Below are positions 33,921 through 38,378 of a DNA stretch of 38,378 bases, in pieces. Below the pieces are notes generated by a model. It saw only the letters and a program-made list of their open reading frames with translations, had not been told where the DNA came from and made no database searches. The position numbers and the translations under genes were made by a program. This DNA is from Fischerella sp. PCC 9605 (GTDB taxonomy: Bacteria > Cyanobacteriota > Cyanobacteriia > Cyanobacteriales > Nostocaceae). The first letter of the stretch is position 1; each line of letters begins with the position of its first letter. The stretch is taken from contig NZ_KI912150.1 in assembly GCF_000517105.1 (NCBI RefSeq), forward strand, positions 340,368 through 378,745. The letters run 5' to 3'.

Positions 33921-35585
33921 ATGGCTAAACCTGCGATCTTGACGGTTGACGATGACCCGGAAGTTTTGCAAGCGGTGGCGCGGGATCTGCGGCAGGAATA
34001 TGGAGAGAACTACCGCATATTGCGTGCTGACTCTGGTACTAGCGCCTTGGAAGCACTGGAACAACTCAAACTCCGCAACCAGTCAGTGGCACTGTTTTTG
34101 GTAGATCAACGAATGCCGCAAATGTCTGGTGTCGAGTTCTTAGAACAGGCGATCGCCATCTTTCCAGACGCAAAACGCGCTTTACTCACTGCCTATGCAG
34201 ACACTGATGCAGCCATCCGCGCCATCAACACCACAAAAATCGATTACTATTTGATGAAGCCGTGGAACCCGCCCGAAGAACGTTTATATCCAGTATTGAA
34301 CGATTTGCTTGATGACTGGCAAGCAATATTTCACCCACCCTTTGAAGGTATCCGCGTCATAGGTAATCGTTGGTCGCCTCATTCCCATCAAGTGAAAGAT
34401 TTCCTAGCACGAAATCAAGTGCCCTATGAGTGGATGGATATTGAATTATCAAAGGAAGCCGAACAGCTAGCGAAATACGCTGAGTGTGATAAATTACGCT
34501 TGCCTTTAGTGATTTTCCCTGATGGTTCCAAACTGATGCAGCCCACAAATTTAGAAATTGCTGAGAAAATTGGGTTGCGAACCCAGGCACAACAACCGTT
34601 TTATGATTTGGCGATCGTTGGTGGCGGCCCTGCTGGTCTAGCAGCTGCGGTTTATGGTGCGTCCGAAGGGTTACGCACGGTGATGATTGAACGCGAAGCC
34701 CCAGGTGGACAAGCGGGAACAAGTTCGCGTATTGAAAACTATTTAGGTTTTCCTGTCGGCTTAAGCGGAGGTGACTTGGCGCGTCGTGCTGTTACCCAAG
34801 CCAGGCGCTTTGGTGTAGAAATTCTTACACCCCAAGAAGCCAAGGGCATTCGCATAGCAGACCCGTATCGTTTTTTGCAGTTATCAGACGGTAGTGAAAT
34901 TAGTTGCCATGCGATGATTTTAGCGCTAGGTGTGGCATGGCGACGGTTAGATGTGCCGGGAATTGACCGCTTGACTGGTGCGGGCATTTACTATGGTGCA
35001 GCGCAGTCGGAAGCAATGAGTTGCAAAGATGAAGAGGTTTACATCGTAGGTGGGGCAAATTCAGCCGGACAAGCAGCGATGTATTTTTCTAGGTATGCCC
35101 GCCATGTCACAATGTTGGTGCGCGGTAAATCTTTGGGTATAAGTATGTCGCAGTACCTAATTGACCAAATCGCCGATACACCCAATATCACTGTCAAAAC
35201 ACAAACAAGCGTGATTGAAGCAAAAGGTGAGACATGTTTAGAAGCAATTACTATTCAGAATAATCTCACTGGTGAAACACAAACACTTCCCGCCACTTCA
35301 CTATTTATCTTTATTGGCGCTGCACCGCGTACCGAATGGTTAGATGGCCTGGTGGAACGAGACGAGCGCGGTTTTATTTTAACCGGGCCAGATTTGCTGC
35401 GCGACAAACAGCGCATTCAAGGATGGACTCTGGAACGCGATCCCTATTTGCTTGAAACAAATATCCCCGGTATATTTGCCGTTGGTGATGTGCGTCATGG
35501 TTCGGTGAAGCGCGTTGCTTCTGGAGTCGGTGAGGGTTCAATCTGCGTTCAGTTCGTGCATCAATATTTAGCCAAGGTGTTGTAA
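33921..35585 (+). CDS. REC-glutaredoxin-like-thioredoxin-reductase-like fusion flavoprotein
   Basis: Three modules are visible. Residues 1-130 are a response-regulator receiver: acidic Asp10-Asp12, phosphoacceptor Asp62, Thr90 and Lys113 are present. Residues about 144-218 look like a glutaredoxin fold (GIRVIGNRWSPHSHQVKDFL, then LPLVIFPDGSKLMQPTN) in which the CPxC pair is replaced by Ser-Pro-His-Ser. Residues 227-554 are a thioredoxin-reductase-like flavoprotein: FAD loop GGGPAG at 234-239, nucleotide loop IVGGANSAGQA, and FAVGDVR near 519-525. The CxxC that follows the central tyrosine in thioredoxin reductases is absent (YYGAAQ at 357-362). A simple disulfide reductase mechanism is therefore unlikely; a phosphorylation-controlled NAD(P)H-flavin function is inferred. 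No histidine kinase is in the window. Confidence 0.9.
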   Translation: MAKPAILTVDDDPEVLQAVARDLRQEYGENYRILRADSGTSALEALEQLKLRNQSVALFLVDQRMPQMSGVEFLEQAIAIFPDAKRALLTAYADTDAAIRAINTTKIDYYLMKPWNPPEERLYPVLNDLLDDWQAIFHPPFEGIRVIGNRWSPHSHQVKDFLARNQVPYEWMDIELSKEAEQLAKYAECDKLRLPLVIFPDGSKLMQPTNLEIAEKIGLRTQAQQPFYDLAIVGGGPAGLAAAVYGASEGLRTVMIEREAPGGQAGTSSRIENYLGFPVGLSGGDLARRAVTQARRFGVEILTPQEAKGIRIADPYRFLQLSDGSEISCHAMILALGVAWRRLDVPGIDRLTGAGIYYGAAQSEAMSCKDEEVYIVGGANSAGQAAMYFSRYARHVTMLVRGKSLGISMSQYLIDQIADTPNITVKTQTSVIEAKGETCLEAITIQNNLTGETQTLPATSLFIFIGAAPRTEWLDGLVERDERGFILTGPDLLRDKQRIQGWTLERDPYLLETNIPGIFAVGDVRHGSVKRVASGVGEGSICVQFVHQYLAKVL

Positions 35586-35617
35586 CGGGCAATATCACCC
35601 ACTTACAAAGAAGTAGG

Positions 35618-35647
35618 TTGAAAGCCCCTTGCCTTTAGGCAGGGGTT
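35618..35647. repeat. Hairpin after the fusion gene
   Basis: CCCC-TGCCT and AGGCA-GGGG arms (with one bulged T) form a compact hairpin about 40 bases after the stop. No T-run follows. It resembles the subterminal hairpins of IS200/IS605-type elements as well as a weak terminator; I cannot decide between them. Confidence 0.4.
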
Positions 35648-35680
35648 ATATCTGATTAAATTATAAATAACAACAACAAC

Positions 35681-35727
35681 AACAGCGTAGCTGATATGAA
35701 GTTTTATCACTACGCTGTTTTCATATC
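35681..35727 (+). promoter_or_regulatory. Interleaved inverted repeats (pseudoknot geometry)
   Basis: AACAGCGTAG (35681-35690) is exactly complementary to CTACGCTGTT (35710-35719). The loop contains GATATGAA (35693-35700), exactly complementary to TTCATATC (35720-35727), which directly follows the first stem. As RNA this is a textbook H-type pseudoknot with 10- and 8-pair stems. As DNA it could be a recombinase binding site. It lies 53 bases before the recombinase gene. Confidence 0.7.
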
Positions 35728-35779
35728 TATACAAAATAATCTTTTACATCTATAATGTAAACAACGATATTGAGAGTAA

Positions 35780-36892
35780 GTGAGGATGAAAGTCCAAAAA
35801 GGTATCCTCCCAGACAATGACCGTCCAGTTTGGGTGGTGCTGGATGACAATTATTTACCTATTGAGCCAATCCAGAAATACCTGCATTACTTGGACAGCG
35901 TAGGGCGTTCTCCAAATACGATTCAGACTTACGCACACAACCTCAAACTATTCTGGGAGTTTCTACAGGATTCAAAGTTAGACTGGCTTGAAATTAATTT
36001 AGAGCAGTTATCAAACTTTATTCACTGGTTGAGAAGCCCTAATCCTGGTGTTTTATCTATTGAGTCACAGGTTTCTAAACGCTCCGAGAAGACCATTAAT
36101 CACTGTCTGACAACTGTTTGTGGGTTCTATGAGTTTCATGAACGTATAGGAACAACTGAAGGGGTAGATGCCTATCGTTATCAATTACAGCCAGGGCGCA
36201 AATATAAACCTTTCTTACATCACATTAGCAAAGGTAAAGAAGTTAAAACTCGACTATTAAAGATAAAAGAACCAAAGACCTTTCCTGGCTGTTTAACACC
36301 TGAACAAGTTAACACTTTAGTTGAAGCTTGTAATACATTACGTGACAAGTTCTTAATTAGGTTGCTATATGAAACAGGGCTACGAATAGGTGAGGCATTA
36401 GGGCTAAGACATGAAGATATGGTAACTGGTAAAACCAATGAAATTCATGTCGTACCGAGATTAGATAACGTTAACTATGTGAGAGCTAAGTCTGGAGTAG
36501 AGCGAACAGTTCATGTTAGCAAGGAACTGATGCAATGGTACTCAGCTTATTTAATTGATGACTATCCAGAAGATGTTGATTGTGACTTTGTTTTTGTAGT
36601 TATAAAAGCCCCAGGGAAGGGAGAAATCGGCAAGCCTTTGACATACAAAACTGTTGATAGTTTGTTTAGAAGACTATCTCGCAAAACCGGAATTAAAGTA
36701 AACCCTCATTTATTAAGGCATACTCATGCAACAGAATTAATTAGAGCAGGATGGGATATGGCACACGTTCAAAAACGTTTGGGTCATGCTGATATTCAAA
36801 CGACAATTAATAATTATGTTCACTTAACAAATGATGACTTAGGAAAAGAGTATCGACGATATCTGCAAAGTCAAAACAAGGAACAAGAGTAA
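35780..36892 (+). CDS. Tyrosine recombinase, Tn554 TnpA-like
   Basis: A site-specific tyrosine recombinase. The 370-residue frame has an N-terminal SAM-like core-binding domain (about 28-125: YLHYLDSVGRSPNTIQTYAH) and a complete catalytic set: Arg202 in ETGLRIGEALGL, a likely Lys237 in RAKSG, His310-x-x-Arg313 in HLLRHTHAT, His336 in LGHAD and Tyr346 in NNYVHL. Length is close to TnpA of Tn554 (361 residues). Start is either the GTG at 35780 (GAGAG just upstream) or the ATG at 35786. The next recombinase begins at the base after its stop, so the two form an operon. AT-rich codon use contrasts with neighbours and suggests transfer. Confidence 0.9.
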   Translation: MRMKVQKGILPDNDRPVWVVLDDNYLPIEPIQKYLHYLDSVGRSPNTIQTYAHNLKLFWEFLQDSKLDWLEINLEQLSNFIHWLRSPNPGVLSIESQVSKRSEKTINHCLTTVCGFYEFHERIGTTEGVDAYRYQLQPGRKYKPFLHHISKGKEVKTRLLKIKEPKTFPGCLTPEQVNTLVEACNTLRDKFLIRLLYETGLRIGEALGLRHEDMVTGKTNEIHVVPRLDNVNYVRAKSGVERTVHVSKELMQWYSAYLIDDYPEDVDCDFVFVVIKAPGKGEIGKPLTYKTVDSLFRRLSRKTGIKVNPHLLRHTHATELIRAGWDMAHVQKRLGHADIQTTINNYVHLTNDDLGKEYRRYLQSQNKEQE

Positions 36893-38378
36893 ATGCAAAA
36901 GCAAAATTTAACTAATCAAATACAAGACTTTGAGAGGCATAAATTACAAATTATAGAGGAAGAATCATTAGATGAGATTGCTTGTCCTCACTGTCAAAGC
37001 ACTAATTTTAGAAAAAACGGTACTGATAAAAGGAAAACAACAAGAGTACAAAGATACAAGTGTAAATCGTGTAATTATGACTTTACTATTTCAGGCATAG
37101 CGCAAAGAAAAAAATATCAACAAAATTCTATTAGTGCTGAAGAATTGGGAATATCGCTTAAGCATCATTATCGTTCCAAAAGTATAGGAATGGATAGAAT
37201 ATATCAACCTTGGCTACGTAAAGAATTTGAAAGATTTATCAAGTTTATCGCCCACAGAAGTGAGTTTAGCTCAATAGTTAATCATACTTCTCATATAAAT
37301 AGATTTTCTAAATTCCTACTGGATAGGTTTCCGGGCATAACAATCAACGAGATAGATAGAAGTATTATTATTGAATATCTGGGTACTTTAAAGAATTTTA
37401 AAAATGCCCGAAATTACATTGCATCATTAAGACTATTCCTAGAGACAGGAATATCTAATAATTGGTTTGAAGTACCCCCTTATCTAATAACCGATGATGA
37501 TTATCCGAAAAGGTTGAAGTCTTCACCTCGATATATTCCAGAAGAAGTAATGCGGCAACTAAATGAACATTTAGATAAATTACCTGAAGCGATAATGCGA
37601 ATGGTACTTGTTCATCAAGAATGTGGCTTTCGAGTTTCAGAACTAGTAACACTCCGCTTGAATTGTTTACAAGAAACACCAAATGGAGGTTATTTTATTC
37701 TGTATACAAATTGGAAATTGAAAAAAGAAGACACAAAACCAATTTCACCTGCACTAGCAAAAGTAATTAAAGAGCAGCAAGAATATATTGCTCAACATTT
37801 TAAAGAATTTGATTATCTTTTCTCTGACCATGAGCATTATCGAGATGGCAAATTTGGGTGTGCAGAATATTTTATACCTAAATCAAAACCGATGAAAAAA
37901 GAAAAATATACTAGATTCTTAAAAAACTTAGCACATAGATATAACATTACAGATTCAACTGGAAAAATTTGGAACTTTCAAAGTCACCAATTTCGCCACA
38001 CGGTAGGTACACGAATGATTAACAATGGTGTACCTCAACATATTGTCCAAAGATATTTAGGACATGAATCGCCAGAAATGACTATGGTATATGCCCATAT
38101 CCATGATGAAACGCTTAGAAAAGAAATTGAAAAATATCATGAGTCAATAGTAGTTAATTTCCAGGGTGAAATTGCTGAATTAGACGAAACAATACTTTCT
38201 AGCAATGATGACTTAGAATGGTTCAAGAAAAATGTACAAGCTAGAGCTTTAGAGCATGGCTACTGTGCTAGACCCAAACTATTAGGTGATTGTGATATTC
38301 CTGGTTTTGATGGTTGCTACAACTGCCCACATTGGAGGACTAATAAAAACTTCCTGCCCATTCTAAAAGATACCTTAG
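36893..38378 (+). CDS. Zinc-ribbon tyrosine recombinase, Tn554 TnpB-like (runs off the window)
   Basis: The frame opens at an ATG directly after the stop of the previous gene and stays open for 495 codons to the window edge. Residues 31-60 form a zinc ribbon (Cys31, Cys34, Cys57, Cys60; CPHC then YKCKSCNYDFT) of the kind seen in IS1-type transposase proteins. A core-binding domain lies at about 105-190. The catalytic residues are Arg247 (CGFRVSEL), Lys275 (WKLK), His365-x-x-Arg368 (HQFRHT), His391 (LGHES) and Tyr400 (MVYAH). A cysteine cluster at the C-terminus (Cys458, 467, 475, 478; GYCARP, GDCD, CYNCPHW, FLP) resembles the end of Tn554 TnpB. The final residues and any TnpC-like gene would lie outside the window. 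AT-rich codon use suggests transfer. Confidence 0.85.
   Translation, partial: MQKQNLTNQIQDFERHKLQIIEEESLDEIACPHCQSTNFRKNGTDKRKTTRVQRYKCKSCNYDFTISGIAQRKKYQQNSISAEELGISLKHHYRSKSIGMDRIYQPWLRKEFERFIKFIAHRSEFSSIVNHTSHINRFSKFLLDRFPGITINEIDRSIIIEYLGTLKNFKNARNYIASLRLFLETGISNNWFEVPPYLITDDDYPKRLKSSPRYIPEEVMRQLNEHLDKLPEAIMRMVLVHQECGFRVSELVTLRLNCLQETPNGGYFILYTNWKLKKEDTKPISPALAKVIKEQQEYIAQHFKEFDYLFSDHEHYRDGKFGCAEYFIPKSKPMKKEKYTRFLKNLAHRYNITDSTGKIWNFQSHQFRHTVGTRMINNGVPQHIVQRYLGHESPEMTMVYAHIHDETLRKEIEKYHESIVVNFQGEIAELDETILSSNDDLEWFKKNVQARALEHGYCARPKLLGDCDIPGFDGCYNCPHWRTNKNFLPILKDTL

Overview
The window is cyanobacterial chromosome, most likely from a filamentous Nostocales-type genome. The evidence is a photosystem II D1 gene (psbA), very frequent HIP1 octamers (GCGATCGC), the cyanobacterial order rpmH-rnpA-PH protein-yidC-jag, three-gene pntAA/pntAB/pntB transhydrogenase, and many heptanucleotide and GC-rich dispersed repeats between genes. 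The species cannot be fixed from the sequence alone.

Layout. 1-3520 is a worn accessory patch: the tail of an IS110-type transposase, a DUF5996 gene whose natural start seems lost at the IS junction, a frameshifted SnoaL-like gene, an intact SgcJ/EcaC-type SnoaL-like gene and the tail of an IS5-type transposase. 3938-5131 is psbA with two consecutive terminators. 5383-6774 is an ACT-domain malic enzyme. 6775-7821 is packed with repeats. 7822-12992 holds divergent genes for a CorC/HlyC-type CBS membrane protein and Mfd. 13351-16573 (minus strand) is the pnt operon, split by repeat sequence. 17458-21924 holds a DUF2808 exported protein and then rpmH, rnpA, a PH-domain protein, yidC, jag and yceD: the housekeeping set for translation, RNA processing and membrane insertion. 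22384-24407 is a P1B-4 metal ATPase behind a MerR-type promoter. 24582-25436 is a DUF72 protein. 26334-31270 is an RND efflux pair. 31346-35585 runs in one direction: a CPA2 cation/proton antiporter, a double-ABM protein, a VOC protein and a three-part REC/glutaredoxin-like/thioredoxin-reductase-like fusion that lacks the expected cysteine pairs. 35780 to the right edge holds two adjoining tyrosine recombinases resembling TnpA and TnpB of Tn554-type elements. The second carries an N-terminal zinc ribbon and is cut off by the window end.

The strongest candidates for something new are the recombinase pair with its zinc-ribbon fusion, the interleaved inverted repeats (pseudoknot geometry) just upstream of it, and the cysteine-less REC-Grx-TrxR fusion with its small-molecule-enzyme neighbours. 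Repeat invasion of coding DNA is also clear: heptad repeats lie in frame inside mfd, purine-rich repeat-like sequence lies inside the metal ATPase, and dispersed repeats sit between the pnt genes.

All calls come from reading the sequence and translations by eye. No database search was run.
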